This document shows positions 50,949 to 59,824 of a stretch of 64,000 nt of DNA, piece by piece. Position numbers and translations under genes: made by a program. The stretch comes from JACPYM01 sp031423495. GTDB taxonomy: Bacteria > Acidobacteriota > Blastocatellia > RBC074. The stretch is taken from assembly GCA_031423495.1 (NCBI GenBank), contig JANPFP010000209.1:1-64000 (forward strand), read 5' to 3'. The notes beneath the pieces were generated by a model that was not told where the DNA came from, did not search any database, and was given only the letters and a program-made list of their open reading frames with translations. Position 1 is the stretch's first letter; every line of letters begins with the position of its first letter.

Positions 50949-53900
50949 ATGCAGAACTTCCTGAGACAACTTGCGGTCTTGCTGTGCTGTGCGATGAGCG
51001 CAGCCTTTGCGCAAACTCCCGCCAAGCCTGAAGCCAAAGCCCAAACACAGTTACAAACACTTGATGCCATCGTTGCAATGGAAGATGCGAACACCCGCAT
51101 CACCGCGTTGCAACAGTTTCTCAAGACGAATGCCAACAACGACAAGACGGTCACGGCGCGCGAAGCCCTCGTCGCCAGTTACGGGCAGGTCGCCGAAAAT
51201 CATCTCAACGACAACAATATCGAAAAAGCCGTAGACGCTTTTCAGCGCGCGTTCAAAGCCTTGCCGAAACAGGTAAGCGAAAAGTTTTTTAAAGAAACCG
51301 TAGCCCTGATTCCACTGGCGGTCGCGGCGCGCGGCTATTTGCCTGAAGCCATCGGACTAGCGAAATTGCTCGAAATTCGCTTTGCCAATGATGCCGAACG
51401 GCTGGGCGCGCTGGGCGAGTTTTACGCTACGTTCAATGCCGCGAGCGAAGCCATCACTGCGCTCGAAGCCGCCGCCAAACTCGCGCCCGAAGACGCCCGC
51501 TTGCACCGCGCGCTAGGCGAGGCTTATCGCAAAGCTTTACGTTTGGATGAAGCCATCGCGTCTTATCAATTAGCCGTACGCTTTGACGCCCAAGACCGCC
51601 GCGCCTTTTATGACCTCGCCGATCTTTATCGTTCGCAAGGCGCTTATGACGACGCGCTGAAACTTTATCGCCGCCAACTCGACATCGAACCCAAACATAC
51701 GCCGTCGCTCAAAGGCATCGCGTTGGTTTTGACCGCGCAAGGCAAAGACGACCAAGCCGCCGCCGTGCTGAATCAGGCGCGCGATTTGGCGGGATCGATG
51801 AACGAGATAACGCAAGATCAGTTGTTGCAAACGCAACTCGCGTTTTATTACCTCGCGCAAAACAAGTTGCGCGAAGCCCAACGCGCCGCCGATGCCGCGT
51901 TGAGCGTCGAACCGCGTTACAGTTGGGCACGCATCGCGGCGGCTGAAATTCTGTTGGCGCAAGGCAAATACTTCGAGGCCGAACGCCACTTAATCGAAGC
52001 CCAAAAGCTGGCGGGTTTCCCTACGTTGTGGTTCACGCTCGGCAAGGTCTATTTGATCGTAGAGGATTTCGACGGCGCAGCCGAACAGTTCGCCAAGGCC
52101 TTTCGCTATTCATCGAAAACGCAATTCACCGCGCGGCTGGGCGGCGTGCGCGACGTGCAAGGCGACGACTTGCGCGAACTGCTCGCACCCGAACATCAGG
52201 CCGCGCTCTTTCTGGCCGAAGCGCCCACGTCGGATGAAACCTTCCGCATCGCCGAGTCGCTGGTGCGCGTCAACGCCAAACTCACTGAAGCTGAAGCTAC
52301 TCAAAAAAACGATCAACTCAATCAGGCCGCCAGAGGTTTTGTCGAAGCTGAAAGTTCGCGGCGTTCATATCGCGCCTTGCATATGGCGACGAAACTCGCG
52401 CAGGCCGGACGCGCGCTGCCGCTCGCAATCAAGCTCGCCGATCAATCGCTTGACCTCGCCGAAGTCGCCACCGAAGCCAATGGCTCGCTGCGCGATTATC
52501 CCAACTATGACCGCACGGGCCGCTTTCACGTTTTTCGCGGACGCGCTTATGACGCGCGCGGCTGGGCACTTTTCAAAAGCGGACGCATCAAAGATTCGCT
52601 CATCGCGTTGAGTCAGGCGGTGGTTGAATACGGCACGCTGCCCGAAGGCAAACGCGCGCTCTGGCATCTCGCCACTACGCACGAAGCCGCAGGCGCTCCG
52701 GCCCAGGCGCTGGAACTTTATCTTGCCGCTTACGAACCGCCTGCCGCTAATAGCAAATTAGATATTCAACGCACCGTCATCGAAACCATCTATCGCAAGG
52801 TCAACACCTCGCTTGACGGATTGGAAGCCAAACTCGGACAGCCCATCAGCGCGGCGACGCTGACTGATCTCACAACGACGGCGATGCAGGCCGAAACGAT
52901 AGCGAAAGCGAACGAGGCTGCGCCTGTTGCTCCGCCGGTTGTCGCGTCCAAACCTGAACCCAAAGCGGCGACCCCGATCTTAGGCCTTCCGTTCAAACGC
53001 GAAGCTGAAACGCTGGCAGTGACACTACCCAAACCTGTTGAACCCAAGCCCGTCACACTTCCTGCTAAAGAGGCTGCCAAAGAAACGGAACGACTGGGAC
53101 TGTTCGGCATTCCGGTCAACAGCAAGACAACGCGCACTGGCAATAAAGTGCCGATGCCTGCGCCAACCAAGCCTGCGACAGAAATCGCTGCGGTCATTCC
53201 CCAGACTGAGCCGCCCGTCGTGCAAAAACCCGTCGTGCAGAAACCCGTCGTGCAAAAAAATGATGCCGCGCAAGTGACAGCGGCTCCGCTCACGGTTCGT
53301 GAAAGCGTGAAAGAATCAGTTAAGGTCGAACCCAAAGAATCGCCGAAAGAAACCCCGAAAGAAACTGCGGTTGTTACGCCGCCGCCGCAACCTGAACCAG
53401 TCGTTGCAGTGCCTGTGGTTGCCCTGCCTGTGATCGAAAGCCCGAAAGAAGCTGTGACGGCGAAAGCCGAGGAAAAACCCGTCGAACCGAAACCCGAATC
53501 CAAACCTGAACCTAAAGCGCCCGAACCGAAAGCGCCTGAGGCTACGATCACGACGACAGCGCAAACCATCACGGTCACTCCGGCTGAACCCATCGCGCCG
53601 ATTGAGTCGCCCAAGACAGATGAAAAAGTTGAGACGAAAGAACCGACACCCATCATTGAAACACCCGCGCCGGTTGTCGTTGAACCGCCCAAGCTCGTGC
53701 CGGTGCAATTGCCCGAACTGACGAGTCCCGCTTTCACCGGGCGACTGGTAATGATGACGACCAACTTGCCCGCGCTTCCGGCTTCAGTGGTTTCAACCGA
53801 GCTTGACGAAGCGCCCGCGCCGCCACCGCCTGCGTCTGTCATACCTAAACCTGCGCTTGCGCCTGTGAGCGCCGCGACGCAAGCGAGTACGGAACCGACA

Positions 53901-54101
53901 GTCACAGTGCGTTACGACGAATTGCCTGCGAAACCATCTGCTGCCCCTACGGGCGAAAGCGGACACAACGTTACGCCGCCCGTGAGTTCGCGTCCGCGTC
54001 GCGTGTCAACGCCCGCCGTTAAAGTCGCCCCGGCAGACACGTCGCCCGTGACCGGCACGACGCGCCCGCGCCGCGTGAAAGTCGCGCCGACCAAACCTTA
54101 A
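50949..54101 (+). CDS. Large secreted TPR protein with Pro/Lys-rich tail
   Basis: The 1050-residue protein has a signal peptide (LAVLLCCAMSAAFAQ), an array of tetratricopeptide-like repeats over about residues 60-610 (for example LHRALGEAYRKALRLDEAIA, AFYDLADLYRSQGAYDDALK, LLQTQLAFYYLAQNKLREAQ), and a C-terminal 400-residue low-complexity region rich in Pro, Ala, Glu and Lys with a local triplicate of VVQKP. The tail is repeat-built and likely unfolded, able to span the periplasm or bind partners. It resembles the tail style of the kinase at 28948-30975. It follows the quinoprotein by 149 bases. Role unknown; TPRs imply scaffolding. Confidence 0.85.
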   Translation: MQNFLRQLAVLLCCAMSAAFAQTPAKPEAKAQTQLQTLDAIVAMEDANTRITALQQFLKTNANNDKTVTAREALVASYGQVAENHLNDNNIEKAVDAFQRAFKALPKQVSEKFFKETVALIPLAVAARGYLPEAIGLAKLLEIRFANDAERLGALGEFYATFNAASEAITALEAAAKLAPEDARLHRALGEAYRKALRLDEAIASYQLAVRFDAQDRRAFYDLADLYRSQGAYDDALKLYRRQLDIEPKHTPSLKGIALVLTAQGKDDQAAAVLNQARDLAGSMNEITQDQLLQTQLAFYYLAQNKLREAQRAADAALSVEPRYSWARIAAAEILLAQGKYFEAERHLIEAQKLAGFPTLWFTLGKVYLIVEDFDGAAEQFAKAFRYSSKTQFTARLGGVRDVQGDDLRELLAPEHQAALFLAEAPTSDETFRIAESLVRVNAKLTEAEATQKNDQLNQAARGFVEAESSRRSYRALHMATKLAQAGRALPLAIKLADQSLDLAEVATEANGSLRDYPNYDRTGRFHVFRGRAYDARGWALFKSGRIKDSLIALSQAVVEYGTLPEGKRALWHLATTHEAAGAPAQALELYLAAYEPPAANSKLDIQRTVIETIYRKVNTSLDGLEAKLGQPISAATLTDLTTTAMQAETIAKANEAAPVAPPVVASKPEPKAATPILGLPFKREAETLAVTLPKPVEPKPVTLPAKEAAKETERLGLFGIPVNSKTTRTGNKVPMPAPTKPATEIAAVIPQTEPPVVQKPVVQKPVVQKNDAAQVTAAPLTVRESVKESVKVEPKESPKETPKETAVVTPPPQPEPVVAVPVVALPVIESPKEAVTAKAEEKPVEPKPESKPEPKAPEPKAPEATITTTAQTITVTPAEPIAPIESPKTDEKVETKEPTPIIETPAPVVVEPPKLVPVQLPELTSPAFTGRLVMMTTNLPALPASVVSTELDEAPAPPPPASVIPKPALAPVSAATQASTEPTVTVRYDELPAKPSAAPTGESGHNVTPPVSSRPRRVSTPAVKVAPADTSPVTGTTRPRRVKVAPTKP

Positions 54102-54179
54102 TCGCATCCCCACCACCAGACAGCTTGCCCGTGATAAGCTGCGCGCACTTTATTTCACTTCTCTGGAGCATCACGACGC

Positions 54180-55043
54180 ATGAAAGTTACGACAGGCGTT
54201 ATCGCCGCTGCGGGTTCGGGTACACGAATGCTGCCCGTTTCGCTGGGTTATCCCAAAGAACTTTTGCCGATCATCAATCAACCGGCGATTCAACTCATCA
54301 TTGACGAATATCTCGCCGCCGGACTCACACGCATCGTCATTATCACGGGCGACAACCCGGCTCCGCTGCATCGGCAATACGATTCGTCGAACGTGCCGCC
54401 GCGCGGCAAATACGCGGCGCTCGATGATTTCGTAGACCGCCTCAAAGACATCGAAATCATCTTCGAACCGCAAGCCGGGCCTTATGGCAACGGCACGCCG
54501 CTCGTCGTCGGCAGCAAGCACGTACCCGCCGATGAAGGCGTGATTTATTCTTACGGCGACGACATCCTCAAAACCCGTACGCCATTCGCCAAACAGTTAG
54601 TGGACTTGCATCACGCGACCGACGCGCTCGTCGTCGGCGTACAGCCCGTGCCGTGGGAAGACGTAGTGCGTTATGGCGTGGTCGAACTCCTCGAAGGCAC
54701 GACCAACGTGATGAAAAACGTCGTCGAGAAACCCGCGCGCGAATCGGCAAAATCCAACTTGGCGATGTTCGGACGCTTCCTGCTTTCGCACGACGTAATT
54801 CAAATTCTGCGCGAGACGCCGTTGGGCAAAGGCAACGAGTTATGGTTGACCGATGGCGTGCAGGAATACGTCAAACGCGGCGGGCGCGTCGTCGTCAATC
54901 CCGTCACCGACGGCGAATGGCTGACGATTGGCGATCCGCTGAATTACCTGCAAACACTGATCGAATACGCGCTGGATGACGAAGCCATTCGCGGCGTGCT
55001 GGAACCCCGCATCCGACGACGCTTAGGACTTGAGAAAACTTAA
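54180..55043 (+). CDS. galU: GalU-like UTP-glucose-1-phosphate uridylyltransferase
   Basis: The 287-residue protein has the sugar nucleotidyltransferase motif TGVIAAAGSGTRMLPVS near residue 5 with the catalytic-site KELLPI (Lys25 area), IIDEYLAAGLTRIVIITGD, and a GDDILKTR metal-binding Asp, as in GalU, which makes UDP-glucose. Length agrees with GalU. Related dTDP- or CDP-sugar transferases are alternatives. Its stop overlaps the first base of the inverted repeat at 55042. Confidence 0.85.
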   Translation: MKVTTGVIAAAGSGTRMLPVSLGYPKELLPIINQPAIQLIIDEYLAAGLTRIVIITGDNPAPLHRQYDSSNVPPRGKYAALDDFVDRLKDIEIIFEPQAGPYGNGTPLVVGSKHVPADEGVIYSYGDDILKTRTPFAKQLVDLHHATDALVVGVQPVPWEDVVRYGVVELLEGTTNVMKNVVEKPARESAKSNLAMFGRFLLSHDVIQILRETPLGKGNELWLTDGVQEYVKRGGRVVVNPVTDGEWLTIGDPLNYLQTLIEYALDDEAIRGVLEPRIRRRLGLEKT

Positions 55044-55156
55044 TTAGACAGGATTGACAGGATTTTCAGGATTCACAGGATGAGGAGAAGAGTTATCAAT
55101 ACTGGCCTTTCTGCCGATCCTGTGAATCCTGAAAATCCTGTCAGTCCTGTCTAATT
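55042..55156. repeat. Inverted repeat of the ACAGGATTnACAGGATTTTCAGG type
   Basis: Arms of 39 bases (55042-55080 and 55118-55156) pair at 38 of 39 positions around a 37-base loop. Each arm is a chain of CAGGATT units. The element fills nearly the whole gap between galU and the TSUP gene. Confidence 0.9.
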
Positions 55157-55162
55157 GCCTTT

Positions 55163-55897
55163 ATGAATCACGAACTGCTTCCCTTTTTGTGCATCGCCAT
55201 CCTGATCGTCGCGTTGCTTTATTCGTCGGTCGGTCACGCGGGCGCGTCGGGTTACATTGCGGTGATGACGTTGTTCGGACTGGCCGATAAAACCATTCGA
55301 CCGGCGGCGTTGGTGTTGAACGTACTCGTCGCGGCTTTGACAACGTGGCAGTTTCGCCGCGCCGGACATTTTTCGTGGCGCTTGTTTTGGCCCTTCGCAT
55401 TGGGTTCGATTCCGTTGGCGTTCGTGGGCGGATATGTAACGCTGCCTACGCGCGGTTTCAAAATGCTGGTCGGCGCAGTGTTACTGTTTTCGGCAGTTCG
55501 TTTTTGGTGGAAGCCGCGCGAAACCGAAGCCGCACAGATGCCCAGCGAATCGCTCTCAATCGCCGTCGGCGGCGGACTCGGTTTGTTGTCAGGCTTGACC
55601 GGCACAGGCGGCGGAATTTTCTTAACACCGCTGTTGTTGCTGAAACGTTGGGCGACGACCAAAACGGCGGCGGGCGTATCGGCGCTTTTCATCTTGTGCA
55701 ATTCGCTGTCGGGCTTGCTGGGCAACGTCAGCAGCACGCGCCAACTGCCGGTCTTTGCCTTACCGCTCGCGGCGTCAGCCCTTGCAGGCGGCGCGCTCGG
55801 CGGCTATCTCGGCAGCCAACGCTTCGCGCCCGAAGCCATCAAGCGTTTGCTCGCCGTCGTACTCACTATCGCCGGACTCAAACTTTTATTCGCCTAA
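55163..55897 (+). CDS. TSUP-family (TauE/SafE) membrane transporter
   Basis: The 244-residue protein has about seven or eight hydrophobic helices and the family repeats VGHAGASGYIAVM and LSGLTGTGGGIFLTPLLLL, the double TSUP signature. Such proteins export sulfite, sulfoacetate and other organosulfur or carboxylate anions; substrate unknown here. Preceded closely by the inverted repeat and followed by the acyltransferase gene after 35 bases. Confidence 0.92.
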   Translation: MNHELLPFLCIAILIVALLYSSVGHAGASGYIAVMTLFGLADKTIRPAALVLNVLVAALTTWQFRRAGHFSWRLFWPFALGSIPLAFVGGYVTLPTRGFKMLVGAVLLFSAVRFWWKPRETEAAQMPSESLSIAVGGGLGLLSGLTGTGGGIFLTPLLLLKRWATTKTAAGVSALFILCNSLSGLLGNVSSTRQLPVFALPLAASALAGGALGGYLGSQRFAPEAIKRLLAVVLTIAGLKLLFA

Positions 55898-55913
55898 ACA
55901 GTTGCCGGAAAAA

Positions 55914-55931
55914 ACCGACAACCGACAACCG
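55914..55931. repeat. ACCGACA simple repeat before the acyltransferase gene
   Basis: Two and a half copies of ACCGACA directly before the ATG at 55933, identical in type to the repeat at 17817-17852. Confidence 0.6.
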
Positions 55932-55932
55932 T

Positions 55933-56973
55933 ATGAATTATTCGCCGCCGCTCGACGGATTGCGCGCCGTCGCCGTTTTATTCGTGCTGTTCATACACGC
56001 GCAGTTCGCCGCGTTCGCGGGCGGCTTTCTCGGCGTAGATATTTTTTTCGTACTCAGCGGTTACCTCATCACTTCCCTGCTCTTGCGCGAATACGATCAA
56101 ACGGGACGCATTGACTGGCGGGCGTTTTACGTCAGGCGCGCGTTGCGGTTGCTGCCTGCGTTGGGCGTGACGTTGCTGTTAGCCGTATTGATGGAGCTTC
56201 ATCGCGGCAATCTCACGGCGCGCGAAATCATTCGCAACGTACTGGCCGCGCTGTTTTATGTCGGCAATTGGCTGCGCGCGTTTGGCGGCGTATCACTCAG
56301 CAAACTCGATCACACCTGGTCGCTCTCTATCGAAGAACAATTTTATCTCGTATGGCCGCTGGCCTTGTGGTGGATGTTGCGCCGGTTCAGCAAGCCAACC
56401 ATCTTGCGTTCATTGATCGCGTTGATCGTCATCGTTGCGCTTTGGCGCGCGTGGCTCTTTTGGCCGGATCGGTTCGCGCGGGCTTATTACGGCTTCGACA
56501 CGCGCGTAGACGAGATGTTAGTCGGTTGTGTGCTGGCCGGTTTGCTTTACTGGCAACGCGACGCCGTGGCTGCGCATTGGAGCAAGCTGCGTTTCGTCGC
56601 CTTACCGCTGGTCTTGTGCGGCTTAACTTGGATGGTGAGTTTCACCGCGTATGGGCAAGCGCGTTACCCGCTGGGCTTATTCACGGTCGCTGCGCTTGGT
56701 GCAGCATGCTTGATTGCCGAAATCATGCTGCATCCAGCGGGATGGCTCGCGCACGGTTTGAGTGCGGCTCCGTTGCGTTATGTCGGCAAGCTGTCTTACG
56801 GACTTTATCTTTATCACTTCGTTATTTTCTCAACGACGCCGCCACCGATTGCGCATCCGATTGCGACACGGCAGGCATTAGATTTTCTGGCTACGTTTGC
56901 GCTGGCGGCGCTCTCATACCATTTCATCGAACAGCCCTGCCTGCGTTTCAAGACGCGCTGGCAACGCATCTGA
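55933..56973 (+). CDS. Membrane acyltransferase 3 family protein (OafA/YrhL-like)
   Basis: The 346-residue protein has ten or so membrane helices and the acyltransferase-3 marks: LDGLRAVAVLFVLFIHA with the conserved Arg-Ala and His near residues 8-24, GVDIFFVLSGYLIT at 36-49, HTWSLSIEEQFYLVWPL near 125-141 and YGLYLYHFV. It likely O-acetylates a surface polysaccharide or lipid. The ATG at 55933 is chosen because the LDGLRA motif follows within eight residues; the open frame upstream runs through the TSUP gene in another frame. Confidence 0.92.
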   Translation: MNYSPPLDGLRAVAVLFVLFIHAQFAAFAGGFLGVDIFFVLSGYLITSLLLREYDQTGRIDWRAFYVRRALRLLPALGVTLLLAVLMELHRGNLTAREIIRNVLAALFYVGNWLRAFGGVSLSKLDHTWSLSIEEQFYLVWPLALWWMLRRFSKPTILRSLIALIVIVALWRAWLFWPDRFARAYYGFDTRVDEMLVGCVLAGLLYWQRDAVAAHWSKLRFVALPLVLCGLTWMVSFTAYGQARYPLGLFTVAALGAACLIAEIMLHPAGWLAHGLSAAPLRYVGKLSYGLYLYHFVIFSTTPPPIAHPIATRQALDFLATFALAALSYHFIEQPCLRFKTRWQRI

Positions 56974-57044
56974 GGCAGTCAGACCGAGGAAAAGCATGAA
57001 GGTCAATGAGGTTACGCCGAAAAAATCAATGATTATTTTGGCCA

Positions 57045-58007
57045 CTATTTCGGCAAGACGCTTTTCAACTTTTGCTGTAGCTGTTGCAGATCCTCAGGCA
57101 GCGGCGCAGTGAAAATCAGGCGGCGTTCATCAATCGGATGTTTGATGACCAACCGCAACGCATGTAGCGCCTGACGCGGGCATTCGATGAACGGGCGCGG
57201 CGCGGGCTTGCTGCTGTATTGCCGTTCGCCGATTAACTGATGGCCGCGTTGCGCCGCTTGCACGCGAATCTGGTTGCGCTTGCCCGTCACCAGTTGGATT
57301 TCCAACAATGAGGTGACGGCATAAGTTTCGACGACGCGATAGCGGCTGATGGCTTCGTGCGTATGGTCGTCTTTATCGGTCGGTTTGCGCTGCGACAACT
57401 CTTCCTGATCCCACACCAATTGATCGCGCCATTCGCCTTCTGTCACCGCTGGCACGCCGTAAACAAACGCCCAATAGACGCGCTCGGGCGAGCGGCGGAT
57501 GAACTGGTCTTTGAGTTTTTGTTGTACGGGAAAGGATTTCGCAAACGCGACTACACCTGACGTATCGCGGTCGAGCCGATGAATGGCGAGCGCCTTGGCT
57601 TGCTTAACGTGCAACTCAACCAGCGCCTGCAACGAAGGTTCTTCGGGCTGGCTCGGCAACGGTACGGACAATAAACCGGCGGGCTTGTCGAGTACGATCA
57701 ACGATGCGTCTTCATAAAGAATATGCAAACCGTCGCGCCGCTTGCCCGTACTTTTCGATTCGCTACTCGCGTAACTGCGCCGCTGCGCGCTGCCCGGACG
57801 ATCAAGCCACAAGCGAACCTTGTCGCCGCTTTGCAACTTGCGCCCTGCATCAGCAGCCGATTGCTCTGCGTCGTTCACAAAGATTTGCCCGCGCTCCAAC
57901 GCAGCAAAGGCTCGCCGCCGCGAAGCCAACCGCTCCGCCGCCGCGAGCCATTTGTCGAGGCGCGTCTCGGCCTCGGAAGAAGTCACCAACAATTCGTTTT
58001 TATTCAC
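57045..58007 (-). CDS. RluA-family pseudouridine synthase (RluC/RluD-like)
   Basis: The 320-residue enzyme carries an S4 domain (RLDKWLAAAERLASRRRAFAALERGQIFVNDAE) and the RluA catalytic motif IHRLDRDTSGVVAFAKS with the catalytic Asp near residue 147, plus LVTGKRNQIRVQAAQRGH. It modifies uridine in RNA and is a second member next to the one at 16859. Convergent with the acyltransferase gene across 71 bases; 27 bases separate it from the secretin-N gene upstream, same strand. Confidence 0.93.
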   Translation of the reverse strand: MNKNELLVTSSEAETRLDKWLAAAERLASRRRAFAALERGQIFVNDAEQSAADAGRKLQSGDKVRLWLDRPGSAQRRSYASSESKSTGKRRDGLHILYEDASLIVLDKPAGLLSVPLPSQPEEPSLQALVELHVKQAKALAIHRLDRDTSGVVAFAKSFPVQQKLKDQFIRRSPERVYWAFVYGVPAVTEGEWRDQLVWDQEELSQRKPTDKDDHTHEAISRYRVVETYAVTSLLEIQLVTGKRNQIRVQAAQRGHQLIGERQYSSKPAPRPFIECPRQALHALRLVIKHPIDERRLIFTAPLPEDLQQLQQKLKSVLPK

Positions 58008-58034
58008 GCCGCCACACTAACGGCACACCGGCGA

Positions 58035-58838
58035 CTATTTCAACTTCTTGACCGACACGACGATGATCATCGCTTCGTCAGAACCGCTGATATTCGCCGT
58101 GCCAACCACGGCAAGCTCGCCTTCGCGCAGACTGAGCGGCGTAACCAAGCCGATGTCTTTGTATTGCGTACCGGCTGGCACCTGTATTGGTACACTAATT
58201 CCAAACTTAAACTGCTCAATTTGCACAGAATCTTTTCCTGTAGCGTCCTGCGTGAATTTCACATTTTGAAGCATGTATTGATAGAAAGACGGATTCGTTG
58301 GCGTCGTCGCCACGCTCGCGGGCGCAGGAAAAAGCTCACCCGTGACGCCACTCGATTCAACCCTGCCGCCATTGCTGATGCGATTAAGCGCCGAATAAAC
58401 GTAACGATAGTTCGCATATTTCAACGTGCTTTTAAGTTGCGCCACCACCGGCTCAAGCTGTTTGGGTATTGCGCCGCCTTCAACCGCTTTCGTCGAAGCC
58501 GTCAGCAAATGAAGCTGAAACTCCATATTGGCAGGCGATTGTTCCGGCACATCCAGTTTCGCTAACGCCTGTTCGATCACGGTGATATTCGCCGCGCAAT
58601 CGCGCACTGTTAGCGTTTTGAGAGTTTGATTGGGCGTGACAATTCGACCGCCTCCAGGCCCGCTAAGCAAACCAGCCAGAACGTCTGCCAACATTTGCGC
58701 TGAACGATGCTTCACTTCGAGCAGTTTAACGTTCATGGTGCAAGGGAGTTGCTGCTCATTGTTACTTTGCGCCACTGCGCTGCCAGCCAATAGCAACAGC
58801 CAAAGCAGCGCAGCCACTTTCGTTTTCATAGTTTTCAT
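58035..58838 (-). CDS. Secreted secretin-N-domain protein
   Basis: The 267-residue protein has a signal peptide (ALLWLLLLAGSAVAQ) and an N-terminal secretin-N-like fold: MNVKLLEVKHRSAQMLADVLAGLL, TLKTLTVRDCAANITVIEQALAKLDVP (residues about 33-100). The rest is beta-rich and ends GTANISGSDEAMIIVVSVKK. Secretin N modules form rings in type II/III and pilus systems; here only one is present without the pore, so the protein could be an accessory periplasmic ring component or a free-standing beta protein. It lies downstream of the ECF sigma and anti-sigma genes, separated by the long structured repeat. Confidence 0.75.
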   Translation of the reverse strand: MKTMKTKVAALLWLLLLAGSAVAQSNNEQQLPCTMNVKLLEVKHRSAQMLADVLAGLLSGPGGGRIVTPNQTLKTLTVRDCAANITVIEQALAKLDVPEQSPANMEFQLHLLTASTKAVEGGAIPKQLEPVVAQLKSTLKYANYRYVYSALNRISNGGRVESSGVTGELFPAPASVATTPTNPSFYQYMLQNVKFTQDATGKDSVQIEQFKFGISVPIQVPAGTQYKDIGLVTPLSLREGELAVVGTANISGSDEAMIIVVSVKKLK

Positions 58839-58855
58839 CTCCTTCGTTTACTGAA

Positions 58856-59131
58856 GGCGGTACGGGAAGCGTGAGCCATTAATCATCACACAAGTCTTCA
58901 GCCCCAACGGGGCGAGGTATTACAGCTCCTACCCAGGGTGAAGCCCTGGGTAGGAGCGGATAAAACCAAAAAGCCCTGAAAGGGCGTGATAGTGGCGGTC
59001 ATATTTCGCCCTTTCAGGGCTGGCAAATGCTGCAACGCCATTCCCAGGGCTTCACCCTGGGCTATTTTACGCTGCCCCGTTGGGGCAAAGAACTTGTGTG
59101 ATGATTAATGGCTCGCGCTCCCCGTACCGCC
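58856..59131. repeat. Composite 276-bp inverted-repeat element with nested palindromes
   Basis: Outer arms of 39 bases (58856-58894 and 59093-59131) pair at 37 of 39 positions. Inside, a second layer pairs GCCCCAACGGGGC and TGCCCCGTTGGGGCA, the hairpin GCTCCTACCCAGGG-TGAAG-CCCTGGGTAGGAGC (58924-58956), AAGCCCTGAAAGGGCG with CGCCCTTTCAGGGCT, and CCCAGGGCTTCACCCTGGG (59043-59061). No reading frame. It fills the 301-base gap between the anti-sigma and secretin-N genes. Confidence 0.92.
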
Positions 59132-59139
59132 ACTGGTAT

Positions 59140-59817
59140 CTAGCGCGTCAGCGAACCGGCTGACACGTCAACTGACGCATTAGTTGTTTTTGGCGTAAGC
59201 CAAATAATGCGAATGTTCGGATCCGCCGTTTGCATCTCAATGCGTAACATCTCAGGTTCGGCGGTGTTGGGGGCAGGCGCAGGTTCCGCGCTTGCCACGA
59301 TCTCTGCTGGCGCAGTTTCCGCTTGGGGCACTGCGCGCACTCGCTGCCGCACGATGCGGCGTGGCGTCATAACTGCTTTCTGGGTTTGAGCAAGTTGGTT
59401 AGTTAGAGGCATCGGCGCACGCGCTGCGTCAGGCTGCTGGGGAGACGTAAGCGTTTTCACGATGTCAGAACGTGGGACTCCTTTCGTTTGAAATAAGCGA
59501 AGCGAAAAAATCGCCAGCAATAACACTGCCGCCGCGACTGCGCACGGCTTGAGCCACAGCAGCCGCAACCACATTGAGCGAACTGGTTGCGACGCCAGTT
59601 CCTGTCGCACGGCGTAACGCAAATCCGCATAAAACGCTTCATCGAATTGCGGCGCGGCAACGTGCCGCAACCATTCGTGCGCGGCGACGAATTCTTCCGC
59701 CGAAGCCGCGCAGCTTTCACATTGCGCGAGATGCGCGCGCACTTGTGCCAGTTGCAGCGCGGGTAAATCCGAACTCGCGTAAAGCGGCAACCATGTTTCG
59801 ATTCGCGTGCAATTCAC
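59140..59817 (-). CDS. Zinc-binding anti-sigma factor
   Basis: The 225-residue protein has an N-terminal zinc anti-sigma (zf-HC2) module with HLAQCESC (HxxxCxxC) near residue 29-36, a single transmembrane helix (about 88-107, CAVAAAVLLLAIFSL), and a periplasmic tail rich in Pro, Gln and Arg. It starts seven bases after the stop of the ECF sigma gene, the standard sigma/anti-sigma arrangement, and should hold that sigma inactive at the membrane. Confidence 0.9.
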   Translation of the reverse strand: MNCTRIETWLPLYASSDLPALQLAQVRAHLAQCESCAASAEEFVAAHEWLRHVAAPQFDEAFYADLRYAVRQELASQPVRSMWLRLLWLKPCAVAAAVLLLAIFSLRLFQTKGVPRSDIVKTLTSPQQPDAARAPMPLTNQLAQTQKAVMTPRRIVRQRVRAVPQAETAPAEIVASAEPAPAPNTAEPEMLRIEMQTADPNIRIIWLTPKTTNASVDVSAGSLTR

Positions 59818-59824
59818 TGGGGCC

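Noticed and set aside
52790..53905. Long minus-strand Gly/Ser/Thr-rich frame in the TPR gene
   Set aside because: Mirror image of the low-complexity Pro/Ala/Lys tail, so the low complexity explains the open frame.
55345..55932. Upstream extension of the acyltransferase reading frame
   Set aside because: It lies within the TSUP transporter gene in another frame; the conserved LDGLRA motif follows the ATG at 55933.
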